Shown: in pieces, positions 54,718 to 64,000 of the stretch
How the letters are laid out: the number at the start of each line of letters is the position of its first letter
How positions within the stretch are numbered: the stretch's first letter is position 1
Source: Pseudarthrobacter sp. W1I19
Lineage (GTDB): Bacteria > Actinomycetota > Actinomycetes > Actinomycetales > Micrococcaceae
Length of the DNA stretch: 64,000 bases
Assembly: GCF_030817835.1 (NCBI RefSeq)
Contig: NZ_JAUSZR010000001.1
Location: 3,534,001 to 3,598,000 of the forward strand
Direction: 5' to 3'
Notes under the pieces: model-generated
What the model was told of the DNA's origin: nothing
The model's database searches: none
What the model saw: only the letters and a program-made list of their open reading frames with translations
Translations under genes and position numbers: made by a program

Positions 54718-56028
54718 ATGACGATTCCAACCGGCAGGCGGAGGAAATTCCAGCTGGGTGCAGTAGCTGTGGCTCTCTCCCTCCTGGCAACAGGATGCGG
54801 CGCGTCCGGCGGTTCGGGCAACAGTGAGGAAGTGACGCTGCGGTTTGCCTGGTGGGGAAACGAGTACCTCAACGCGCAGACCGAAAAGGTCATTGACGCT
54901 TTCGAAGCCGAACACCCGAATATCAAGATCGAATCCGAGCCCGGCGAGTGGGCCAGCTACTGGGACAAGCTGGCCACCAAGACTGCTGCGAACGACGCGC
55001 CGGACGTCATCCAGATGGACCAGAAGTACATCGCCGAATACGGCGGACGCGGTGCCCTCCTGGATCTGTCCAAGCAGAAGGGTATTGATATCTCCAAGCT
55101 GGACAAGGAGGCGCTGGCATCAGGCCAGTACGACGACGCCCAGTATGGCCTCAGCACAGGCCAAAACGCCTACGTGGTCATGGCTAACACCAAAGTCTTT
55201 GAGGCCGCCAATGTTCCCCTCCCGGATGACAGGAAGTGGACCTGGGATGACTTCATGGCCACGGCCGCCAAGATCAGCGCCGCGGGCGACGGCAAGAACT
55301 ACGGTGCGGCCTATGGTACGAACGAAGCCGACCTGATTATCTGGCTGCGGCAGCACGGCGAGAACCTCTATTCAGAGGACGGCAAGCTGGACTTCGCCAC
55401 CTCCACTGCTGCCTCCTTCTGGGAGCGCCTGAAGGAACAGCGTGATTCGAAGGCGAGCCCGCCGGCAACCGTCGCCACCGAAGATTCCGGTGCAGGGCTG
55501 GAGGAAAGCCTCTTCGGCACCAACAGGGTGGGCATGGCCTGGTGGTGGACAAACCAGCTCGGCTCCCTTGAGGCGACCACCGGCAGCAGCATCAAAATGC
55601 TCCGCGCTCCCAGCACAGACGGCTCCGCTGCAGGGAACGGCATGTACTACAAGCCCACCATGTTCTGGTCCGCCTCCTCCCGCTCAAAGCATCCGGAAGA
55701 GGCAGCCACCTTCATCAACTACCTGGCCAACAGCCCTGAAGCCGGGGCGATCCTCATGACCGACCGGGGCGTACCCACCAACCCGGAGATCGTGGAGGGC
55801 ATCACCCCCTCGCTGAAGCCCGCGGACACCACGGTGGTCAGCTTCCTGAAGGACATCGCCCCCGACATCAAGGAAGCGCCGCCGGTTCCGCCGGTGGGTG
55901 CGGGCAGCGTGCAGAACGTCATCAAGCGGTATACCGATGAAGTCCTTTACGACCGCCTGACGCCGCAGGCAGCTGCTGACGCGTTCAAGAAGGAAGTTGA
56001 AGGAATGCTGGCCAGCGCCAGGAAGTAG
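54718..56028 (+). CDS. ABC sugar-transport solute-binding lipoprotein
   Basis: 436 residues. Lipoprotein signal with LLATGCGASGG (Cys ~24), then a family 1 extracellular solute-binding fold (LRFAWWGNEYLN, FEAEHPNIKIESEPGEW, ANDAPDVIQMDQKYIAEYG, GRVGMAWWW-like loop). Binds a mono- or oligosaccharide. No permease or ATPase gene follows; the next gene is groEL on the other strand, so it must use subunits encoded elsewhere. AAGGAAGG 7 nt before the ATG. Confidence 0.92.
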   Translation: MTIPTGRRRKFQLGAVAVALSLLATGCGASGGSGNSEEVTLRFAWWGNEYLNAQTEKVIDAFEAEHPNIKIESEPGEWASYWDKLATKTAANDAPDVIQMDQKYIAEYGGRGALLDLSKQKGIDISKLDKEALASGQYDDAQYGLSTGQNAYVVMANTKVFEAANVPLPDDRKWTWDDFMATAAKISAAGDGKNYGAAYGTNEADLIIWLRQHGENLYSEDGKLDFATSTAASFWERLKEQRDSKASPPATVATEDSGAGLEESLFGTNRVGMAWWWTNQLGSLEATTGSSIKMLRAPSTDGSAAGNGMYYKPTMFWSASSRSKHPEEAATFINYLANSPEAGAILMTDRGVPTNPEIVEGITPSLKPADTTVVSFLKDIAPDIKEAPPVPPVGAGSVQNVIKRYTDEVLYDRLTPQAAADAFKKEVEGMLASARK

Positions 56029-56049
56029 AACTCCCGCTGGACACAAAAC

Positions 56050-56084
56050 AAATGCGGCCCCCCTCGAAAGAGGGGGCCGCATTT
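56050..56084. terminator. Bidirectional terminator between SBP gene and groEL
   Basis: AAATGCGGCC... (56050-56065) pairs with ...GGCCGCATTT (56070-56084), GAAA loop, one bulged C. T-rich on both outer sides, so it can stop both converging transcripts. Confidence 0.85.
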
Positions 56085-56118
56085 ATGTATTCGCGGGACC
56101 AGGCCCGGCAGGGAAGGC

Positions 56119-57985
<1,867 letters not shown>

Positions 57986-58027
57986 CGAATAAGACCCTGC
58001 TTTGCCCCGTTTAGCCGACGGCGAAGC

Positions 58028-59308
58028 TCAGCCCGCTGCCCGTCCGGCGGTCTCCCGGCCACTGGGCACGGGATTGTTGTCGGCCCCGTAGGTATAGACA
58101 GTGAACGTGGCGGTGGTGATGTCCCCCTTGGCGTCGAAGGCAATCGAGCCCGATTCGCCGTCGTAATTAATATCCGGGCGGGTCATGAGCCCTGCCCGGC
58201 AGTCCTTGTAGGTGAGGCAGGCTTCGGCCTCCGGTTTTCCGGAGGATCCTTCCACCGCTCCTCCGGAGGCGGAGATCAGGTTGGCGGCGATGGAGCGGCC
58301 CGCGTCATCCTGCGCCCTGGCGGCGGCGAGGGCAGCAACGGTGACGGCGTCGTAGGCCTCGGCGGCGAACGACACGTCCTTCAGGCCTGGGTCCACCGTG
58401 AGCAGCCTGGCCTGGAAATCAGCATCCGGAAGCTGGCCGGCAACCACCGCGCGGGCGCCGTCGAGGGACTTGGCGGGCAGGCGGGAACTGTAGCGGGCAA
58501 AGGCGCCGTCGCTGAGGATTATCCGCTTCCCGTCCACATCGGCATTGCTGAGTTCAGCCAGGGCGCCCTGCGCACCGTCCCGGGCGATGACAATGACCGC
58601 ATCCGCTCCGGCCTTGGCCATTTCCGCGGCAGCAGTGCCAGCCTCGCCCGGCTTGAAGTCTTTGGTTGCTGCCACGTTCATTCCGGCCTGTTCAGCAGCG
58701 GTGGCGACGGCGGCTGACACGTCCGTGCCGTAGGAGCCGTCCTGGTACATCACGGCCACCGTTGTGGCGCCGGCGTCCTTTGCGAGCTTCACGAGGACGG
58801 GGCCCTGGGCGACGTCGGCAGCTGCGGTCCGGAAGTAGTAGCCGCCGCTGTTGGAGGTGCTGAGGCCAGCGGCCGTGTTGGCGGGCGAGATGAGGGGGGT
58901 CCGGGCGCGGGACAGGATGTCGATGGCAGCGGCGGCGTGGCTCGAATCGGTGGGGCCGACCACAACGTCAGCCTTTGCGGAAACGAGTGCCTGCGCCTGC
59001 CCGGCTGCATCCTGCCCCGTTTCGGTAGGCAGCAGCTCCACCGGCTTGCCTTTGTGGCCGCCTGCGGCGTTGATCTCCTGCACGGCGAGCCTGGCGGCAG
59101 CCAGCTGCGGTGCGTTCAGGAAGGCGTTCCCGCCGGTGCTGTCCAGGATCAGCCCGATCCGCAACGTGCCGTCCCCGGACGCCTCCGCCGGTTCAACCCT
59201 CGCGTTGCCGGCGGCGCCGGAACAGGCCGTCAGGGCGAGGGTTGAGCAGGCGGCAGCTGTGACGAGCGTCCGGCGGATGCCCGCGGGACGGAAGAAAGCG
59301 CTGTTCAC
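58028..59308 (-). CDS. Periplasmic-binding-type lipoprotein (branched-chain amino acid-like)
   Basis: 426 residues from GTG 59308. Lipoprotein signal with LALTACSG (Cys ~22), then a type I periplasmic binding fold (Peripla_BP_6: [65 protein letters not shown]). No liv permease genes are adjacent. Start GTG overlaps the stop of the csp gene (GTGA), a strong sign of coupling. Ligand unknown. Confidence 0.88.
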   Translation of the reverse strand: MNSAFFRPAGIRRTLVTAAACSTLALTACSGAAGNARVEPAEASGDGTLRIGLILDSTGGNAFLNAPQLAAARLAVQEINAAGGHKGKPVELLPTETGQDAAGQAQALVSAKADVVVGPTDSSHAAAAIDILSRARTPLISPANTAAGLSTSNSGGYYFRTAAADVAQGPVLVKLAKDAGATTVAVMYQDGSYGTDVSAAVATAAEQAGMNVAATKDFKPGEAGTAAAEMAKAGADAVIVIARDGAQGALAELSNADVDGKRIILSDGAFARYSSRLPAKSLDGARAVVAGQLPDADFQARLLTVDPGLKDVSFAAEAYDAVTVAALAAARAQDDAGRSIAANLISASGGAVEGSSGKPEAEACLTYKDCRAGLMTRPDINYDGESGSIAFDAKGDITTATFTVYTYGADNNPVPSGRETAGRAAG

Positions 59309-59511
59309 TCCGCCGGCCGGACGCTTTCGGCCTGCGGGCCCTTCTCGCCTTCGCCGACTTCGAGCTCCACGCGCTGGCCTTCGTCGAGGGCCCGGTAGCC
59401 TTCGCCCTGGATGGCGGACCAATGGACAAAGATGTCATCACCCGTGCCGTCCACGGTGATGAAGCCGTAGCCCTTTTCCGCGTTGAACCATTTGACGGTC
59501 CCCAGTGCCAT
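59305..59511 (-). CDS. Cold-shock protein (CspA family)
   Basis: 68 residues, one cold-shock domain: [15 protein letters not shown] (RNP1 KGYGFI) and DIFVHWSAI (RNP2 DIFVHW), then [14 protein letters not shown]. Single-stranded nucleic acid binding, RNA chaperone. Start ATG 59511 matches the family N-terminus. Overlaps the downstream binding-protein gene by 4 bp. Confidence 0.95.
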   Translation of the reverse strand: MALGTVKWFNAEKGYGFITVDGTGDDIFVHWSAIQGEGYRALDEGQRVELEVGEGEKGPQAESVRPAE

Positions 59512-59706
59512 GTCCGACCACTCTTTCCATTGTGTCCGGGTGTCCACGCCGCGGTGTTCCGGCTGGCCCGAACCGAACCTGAAAATCACTCTAGCCAACT
59601 CCGCGCCCGCCGGGGCAGGACGGCTCCGGGACAGCCGGCAATAGTTATTCAGGCGTAACAGCCGGGACGGCAGGCAGGTGCGTGGCCGCCCCGGGACGGA
59701 CGCTGT

Positions 59707-60345
59707 CTACCGGTAGCCGGGACCCAGCACCACAACCAAGGGCACCTGGAATTCCGTGCTGTTCACCAGGGTGGGGATACCGAGGAGCTCTGCCAGGGCC
59801 TGGGCGTTGGCGAGCTGGCCTGCTCCCGAGTAGAAAATGGTGGACCTTTGCTGCGGCGAGCCGGCCCAGTTGCCCACCTGCCCCAGCGTCCAGCCGTCAG
59901 CCTGGACCGTGCCGCCAACCCGGCTTGCCAGCCCTGCGGTGCCCGCGGCGTTGTAGATGGCCACGCCCTGGGATTTGTTGATCGGCGCAGGGGCGTCGGC
60001 AGAGGCGCTCGGCTCGGGTTCGGCCTTGGCGGTTGCTTCGGGTTCAGCCGACGCGGAAGGCTGCACCTCAGCGGAGGGAGAAGCGTCCGGAGTCGCCGAG
60101 GGCGTGGACCCGGTACCGGCCAATGCTGCTGCCTCCTGGCTGACGGAGGCCTGGTCGCCGGCCGTGGCGAAACCCAGCTTGGGAAGGATCAGGAAGGACA
60201 CCAGTCCTATGACCAGTGCGGCCACGCCCACGGCGAGGATAGGCCACAGCCGCACCCGGGCGGGGGCGGAAGCCGTGCGGTGGACACCTTGTCGCGAAGC
60301 AGTCTCCGGGACCTTGTCGAATTCATCGCGGGCATATCTGGTCAT
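59707..60345 (-). CDS. LytR C-terminal-domain (LytR_C) membrane protein
   Basis: 212 residues. A short cytoplasmic part, one TM helix (~35-57, WPILAVGVAALVIGLVSFLIL), a Ser/Ala/Pro/Glu-rich stalk (~70-125), then a LytR_C domain (QGVAIYNAAGTAGLASRVGG...STIFYSGAGQLANAQALAELLG). Membrane-anchored, outside-facing; function unknown, often in wall assembly. ATG 60345 (MTRYARDEF) with AAGGA upstream preferred over two earlier ATGs. Downstream of the DUF3263 gene, 51 bp. Confidence 0.85.
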   Translation of the reverse strand: MTRYARDEFDKVPETASRQGVHRTASAPARVRLWPILAVGVAALVIGLVSFLILPKLGFATAGDQASVSQEAAALAGTGSTPSATPDASPSAEVQPSASAEPEATAKAEPEPSASADAPAPINKSQGVAIYNAAGTAGLASRVGGTVQADGWTLGQVGNWAGSPQQRSTIFYSGAGQLANAQALAELLGIPTLVNSTEFQVPLVVVLGPGYR

Positions 60346-60396
60346 GGTGGATGACATCCTTGTTGGTTTGCTGCTGGAGGGCACAGCGGGAGCGTC

Positions 60397-60726
60397 TTAC
60401 GCGTCGGACCCCAGGCGCCGTGCGGTACGTGCACGGTGACGCGACGTACGTAGTCTACGCAATCGCTTGACCAGCATGGGATCGTGGGCCAGCGCATCCT
60501 CGGTATCGATGAGGGCATTGAGCAGCTGGTAATAGTGCGTCGCGGAGAGGTCAAAGAGCTCCCGGATGGCCTGCTCCTTGGCACCGGCGTACTTCCACCA
60601 CTGCCGTTCGAGGGCGAGCATCTGCTGCTCCCGCTCGCTCAGCGGCGAGTCACGGAGCGAGAAATCCGCCAGGAGTGAATGCCGTGGTTCCTGCTCCGGC
60701 AGGTGCTCCCGGGCTGGCTCCGCCAC
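60397..60726 (-). CDS. DUF3263 protein
   Basis: 109 residues. The DUF3263 core is [46 protein letters not shown] (about 28-75), a probable small HTH, with a basic Arg-rich C-terminus. Actinobacterial, unknown function; usually next to a LytR_C gene, as here. GTG 60726 has AAAGGAG 6 nt upstream. Confidence 0.92.
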   Translation of the reverse strand: MAEPAREHLPEQEPRHSLLADFSLRDSPLSEREQQMLALERQWWKYAGAKEQAIRELFDLSATHYYQLLNALIDTEDALAHDPMLVKRLRRLRTSRHRARTARRLGSDA

Positions 60727-60852
60727 TGCATACTCCTTTGCTGGTTTACAAAAATGTCTGACCCCATGCTACGGGCGAATAACACCAATGTCATTTGCGG
60801 CATGGCCCGGCTGCCGGCCCCTCACCCGGGGCGTCCCTGCAAGAATGGGACG

Positions 60853-61623
60853 GTGTTTGAATCAGATGCCTTGTTCGACCTGGCCCAGCAACCCGCGGAT
60901 GCGCTGGGTTTCGCGGAGCTGGCGCGGCTCCCACTGGATGAGCTTATGGCACCTGACTGGGCTGAGGCTCTGGCGGGAATGGAAAGCGAACTCCGCCACG
61001 TGCTCACCTTCCTTGCCGGCGAAGTGGAAGCGGGGCACCAGGTCCTGCCGGCGCCGTCGAACGTCCTGCGCGCTTTCCGGCAGCCGCTCGCCGATGTCAA
61101 GGTGCTGATTGTTGGCCAGGACCCCTACCCCACACCCGGCCACGCGGTGGGGCTGTCCTTTTCGGTTGCGCCGAACACGCGGCCCATTCCGCGGAGCCTT
61201 GCGAATATCTACCGGGAGCTGGAAGAGGACCTCGGAGTCCCTTCGCGGGTGCACGGGGACTTGTCCGCCTGGGCTGACCAGGGCGTGCTGCTGCTGAACC
61301 GGGTTATGACGGTGCGGGCGGGCTCAGCCGGTTCGCACCGGGGCAAAGGCTGGGAGAAGATCACGACGGCGGCCGTCGCCGCCGTCGCAGGCCGGCGCCG
61401 GCCGGACGGGTCACGGCAGCCCCTCGTTGCCGTGCTGTGGGGCAAGGACGCTGAAAGCGTCCGGACACTCATGGACGGGGCCCCCGCCGTGGCGAGCGCC
61501 CACCCCAGCCCGCTATCCGCGTCCCGCGGTTTCTTTGGCTCCCGTCCCTTCAGCCGCGTCAACGAACTCCTGCGCAGCCAGGGTGCGCCGGACGTAACCT
61601 GGGAGCTCCCGCCGGTCCCCTAG
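60853..61623 (+). CDS. ung: Uracil-DNA glycosylase, family 1
   Basis: 256 residues from GTG 60853. Removes uracil from DNA. Water-activating loop [18 protein letters not shown] (~89-106), and the minor-groove loop [13 protein letters not shown] near 217. It is ~25 residues longer than the usual ~230. GTG is preferred because AAGAAT lies 6 nt upstream (leaderless layout); in-frame ATGs upstream add residues without similarity. Stop is 15 bp before the next ATG. Confidence 0.93.
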   Translation: MFESDALFDLAQQPADALGFAELARLPLDELMAPDWAEALAGMESELRHVLTFLAGEVEAGHQVLPAPSNVLRAFRQPLADVKVLIVGQDPYPTPGHAVGLSFSVAPNTRPIPRSLANIYRELEEDLGVPSRVHGDLSAWADQGVLLLNRVMTVRAGSAGSHRGKGWEKITTAAVAAVAGRRRPDGSRQPLVAVLWGKDAESVRTLMDGAPAVASAHPSPLSASRGFFGSRPFSRVNELLRSQGAPDVTWELPPVP

Positions 61624-61624
61624 C

Positions 61625-61638
61625 TTAGGCTTGCCTTA
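61625..61638 (+). promoter_or_regulatory. Iron-box-like site overlapping -10 and start codon
   Basis: TTAGGCTTGCCTTA, a near-palindrome with 11 of 14 matches to the core of the IdeR/DtxR box (TTAGGCTAACCTAA, recalled). It contains TAGGCT (61626-61631) as a -10, 6 nt before the ATG whose A is its last base. Confidence 0.5.
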
Positions 61639-62477
61639 TGAGCACCGTGCCGGCCGCCACCAGCGCCACCAAAAAAAGCCGTCCGCAGGTCAATCTCACT
61701 GTGATCCGGAGGGAAGAACTGTCCCCGCACATGGTCCGCATTGTTGCCGGCGGGGACGGCTTCGCGGACTTCTCCAACAACGATTTCGTTGACCGCTACG
61801 TCAAGATTGTTTTCCCTCAGCCGGGCATTGAGTACCCCTCCCCCCTGGACCTGTGGAGCATCCGCGAAACCATGCCGCGCGAACAATGGCCGTTCACCCG
61901 CACGTATACCGTCCGCTGGGTGGATGAGACGGCCCGCGAACTGGCCATCGACTTTGTGGTGCACGGCGACGAGGGCCTGGCAGGTCCGTGGGCGGCGCAG
62001 GCACAGCCGGGCGACGTCTTGACGTTCACCGGCCCGGGTGGTGCCTACAATCCCGCACCCGATGCGGACTGGTACCTTTTCGCCGGGGACGAGGCTGCGC
62101 TGCCGGCCATCGCGGCAGTCATCGAGTCGCTGCCGGCGGAAGCCGCCGGCCTGGCCTTCCTTGAGGTGGATTCCGACGCCGACATCCAACCCATCGCTGC
62201 CCCGGCGGGATTGGAACTGCGCTGGCTCACCCGCAACGGCGTCCCCGCCGGCGACAGCAACCTCCTGGTCGAGGCCGTGGCGGAGGCCGCGTGGCCTGCC
62301 GGCCGCGTGGACGTGTTCGCCCATGGCGAGCGTGGCTACATGAAAGCCCTGCGCGACGTCTTTTTCAAGCAGCGCGGCCTGGACCGCAAGCAGGTCTCGC
62401 TCTCCGGCTACTGGGCCAAGGGCCGGGTGGAGGACGTGTTCCAGGCGGAGAAGAAGCTGCCGGTCGGCCAGATCTAG
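61638..62477 (+). CDS. Siderophore-interacting protein (FAD flavoprotein)
   Basis: 279 residues, SIP/ViuB family. Reductively releases iron from siderophores. FAD-binding barrel with TRTYTVRWVDE (RxYTxR), the HGDEGLAGPWAAQAQPGD motif, and a C-terminal NAD(P)H-reductase part with WYLFAGDEAALPAIAAVIESLP and ending SGYWAKGRVED. Likely leaderless and iron-regulated through the site at 61625-61638; a DtxR-family gene is at 42859. Its stop touches the stop of the convergent ThrE-type gene. Confidence 0.92.
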   Translation: MSTVPAATSATKKSRPQVNLTVIRREELSPHMVRIVAGGDGFADFSNNDFVDRYVKIVFPQPGIEYPSPLDLWSIRETMPREQWPFTRTYTVRWVDETARELAIDFVVHGDEGLAGPWAAQAQPGDVLTFTGPGGAYNPAPDADWYLFAGDEAALPAIAAVIESLPAEAAGLAFLEVDSDADIQPIAAPAGLELRWLTRNGVPAGDSNLLVEAVAEAAWPAGRVDVFAHGERGYMKALRDVFFKQRGLDRKQVSLSGYWAKGRVEDVFQAEKKLPVGQI

Positions 62478-63965
62478 TCAGCGGCGGCGGGCGCGGCGCC
62501 GCTCGTTGCTCGCCAGGCTCCGGGTCAGCGGCCGGGCAAGCGTGTCGCCGAGGACGATCCCGCCCGCCGTCCCCAGGACGATCGCACCGGCGTTGAGCAT
62601 CCCGCCGGCGCCGAGGAGGATCTCGGCTTCCTCGATGGTGAGCACATACATGGACCGGAAGATGGTCAGGCCCGGCAGCAGGATCAAAGCTGCCGGCACG
62701 GCCACCACAAGCTGCGGTGCCCCCATCCGCAGGGCAACCACGCGGGCCAGCAGGCCGATCACCACGGCGGCCAGCGCGGGCGAGAACCGGTCCCCGACTC
62801 CCAGCTGGTTCGCTGCGAGCAGGACGAAGTAGCCCGCCACTCCCACCCCCGCCGTGGGCAGCAGCAGCTTCCAGGTGGTCTGTTCCGTAATCCCGATGGC
62901 CATCACGGCCACCGCCACGAAGAGCACCAGGACCCAGAGGTCGTAGGCGGGCGGGAACGTCTCCGTGACGTCGATGCGCTGCATGCCCGTCAGCTCTCCC
63001 ACCACAAAGGCGACGGCGATGCCCGCCACGATGGCGCCGAACGTCAGCAGCGTTGACAGGAACCGTCCCGCAGCGGTGACGGGGAAGCCGTTGATCGCAT
63101 CCTGCACCGAGGAGACGAGGCGTCCCGTGGGCAGAAGCAGGAGGATGCCGCCCACCACCACGATGGCCGGCGATGTTGTCAGCCCGAACTGCCACAGCAC
63201 CAGCGCCAGCTGTGTCACCACAAATGAACAGCTGGCGGTGATGAAGAAGTCCGGCACCCGCCACCGGCCCAGCTGGCGGGCCAGCAGGCTGATGCCGATG
63301 TTGGCCACAAAGGCGATGGCCGAGGACACCGGCCCGCCGCCCAGGACGCCCACAAAGACCGCCGCGAAGGTTCCGAACGCCACCGTGACCAGCCATCGCG
63401 GGAACGGCTTGGGGCTGGTGATGGCCTCATCCAGCCGGCGGATGGCTTCGTCACGGCCCACTCCCCCCGCCACGATATCCGTGACGAGCTGGTGGACCTT
63501 GGCCAGGCCCGCGTAGTTGTTGGTCCAGGAGCGGACCACGCGCAGCAGCGCGATCGGTGTCTGGTCCTTGGGAGCGTAGTTGATGCCGACGGACTGGTTG
63601 GTGATGTCCACTTCGATGTTCTTCAGTCCCAGCGCTGCGGTGACGGCGATGATGCTGGTTTCCACCTCCAGTGCACCGGCTCCATAGCGGAACATGGTCT
63701 CGGCCAGGTGCAGGACAAAGTCGAGGGTCTTGCGGGCAGAGGTGTCGACGCCGCCCACCTGGATCATCGGGTTGGCATACGGGCTGCCTGTGAGCCGGTC
63801 CACGATGCTCAAGGGGGCGGTGGGCGGGCTTTCACCCTGGACCAGGCGCCGCAGCATTCTTTTCGCGGCGGCGTTCTGGCGCACCTGGGAGGGGGTCAGT
63901 GGTTCGGTTTTGGGCAAGCCGTCCGTCCGCGGCCTGCGCCCGGGGTACTCGGGCCGGTCAGTCAT
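62478..63965 (-). CDS. Threonine/serine exporter family protein (ThrE-type)
   Basis: 495 residues, complete. N-terminal ThrE domain with a hydrophilic part (~60-200; LDFVLHLAETMFRYGAGALEVETSI, VDITNQSVGINY) carrying the proposed protease-like region, then ten predicted TM helices through the C-terminal ThrE_2 part (GGILLLLPTGRLVSSVQDAINGFPVTA, LILLPGLTIFRSMY). C. glutamicum ThrE exports threonine and serine by proton motive force. Arg-rich C-terminus. GGAGGCAACA before the ATG. Confidence 0.92.
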   Translation of the reverse strand: MTDRPEYPGRRPRTDGLPKTEPLTPSQVRQNAAAKRMLRRLVQGESPPTAPLSIVDRLTGSPYANPMIQVGGVDTSARKTLDFVLHLAETMFRYGAGALEVETSIIAVTAALGLKNIEVDITNQSVGINYAPKDQTPIALLRVVRSWTNNYAGLAKVHQLVTDIVAGGVGRDEAIRRLDEAITSPKPFPRWLVTVAFGTFAAVFVGVLGGGPVSSAIAFVANIGISLLARQLGRWRVPDFFITASCSFVVTQLALVLWQFGLTTSPAIVVVGGILLLLPTGRLVSSVQDAINGFPVTAAGRFLSTLLTFGAIVAGIAVAFVVGELTGMQRIDVTETFPPAYDLWVLVLFVAVAVMAIGITEQTTWKLLLPTAGVGVAGYFVLLAANQLGVGDRFSPALAAVVIGLLARVVALRMGAPQLVVAVPAALILLPGLTIFRSMYVLTIEEAEILLGAGGMLNAGAIVLGTAGGIVLGDTLARPLTRSLASNERRRARRR

Positions 63966-64000
63966 TGTTGCCTCCTCCCAGTGCGGCGCGGTGTCCCAGT

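Overview
The window is a 64 kb piece of a high-GC actinobacterial chromosome. It most resembles Arthrobacter/Pseudarthrobacter (Micrococcaceae). The pointers are a Corynebacterium-like but rearranged myo-inositol (iol) locus, actinobacterial families (DUF3027, DUF3263, DUF6314, DUF6457, a two-gene XPB helicase module), many GTG/TTG starts, starts with a -10 hexamer 6-7 nt upstream (leaderless type), and c-di-AMP riboswitches in front of cell-wall peptidases. There is no phage, plasmid, IS element or CRISPR array; it reads as chromosomal backbone with one catabolic island.

Region 1 (1-14.9 kb) is an inositol-catabolism island. It holds a truncated-by-window sugar porter, a GntR regulator (iolR-like) with iolB, a LacI regulator, an MFS exporter with a divergent MarR regulator, and a minus-strand operon iolC - aldolase - iolD - iolA - iolE-like - iolG - iolH'. 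The operon ends in a scar: the first 121 codons of an iolH-type gene are joined out of frame to the last ~310 codons of an iolT-type transporter. The GntR promoter and the iolC promoter share two sequence motifs, so one regulator probably controls both.

Region 2 (14.9-25.8 kb) has a tautomerase, an ArsR/SRPBCC pair, sucCD, a lipoprotein, a glycosyltransferase, a PcrA/UvrD helicase, a HisN-type phosphatase and two small membrane proteins. Region 3 (25.8-32.2 kb) has tRNA-Arg(CCU) abutting a DUF6314 gene and a Nudix gene, then an ABC exporter coupled to an ABC-F protein whose leader carries an intrinsic terminator. Divergent from these is a two-gene unit: a protein with a duplicated HTH-like repeat and a 7-TM protein.

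Region 4 (32.4-39.4 kb) has a GH38 alpha-mannosidase, a molybdenum-cofactor/formate dehydrogenase accessory operon (mobA, DUF6457, moeA, fdhD) and an HNH endonuclease. Region 5 (39.6-43.6 kb) is a cell-wall cluster (two NlpC/P60 proteins, one M23 peptidase) with two c-di-AMP riboswitches, then a DtxR-family regulator.

Region 6 (43.8-64 kb) is housekeeping: serC, DUF3027, cold-shock proteins, the XPB module, a two-component system, a lone WXG100 protein, an RNase HI-NTF2 fusion, an orphan sugar-binding lipoprotein with LacI-type operators, groEL with CIRCE, an amino-acid-type binding protein coupled to a csp gene, a LytR_C protein, DUF3263, uracil-DNA glycosylase, a siderophore-interacting flavoprotein with an iron-box-like start region, and a ThrE-type exporter.
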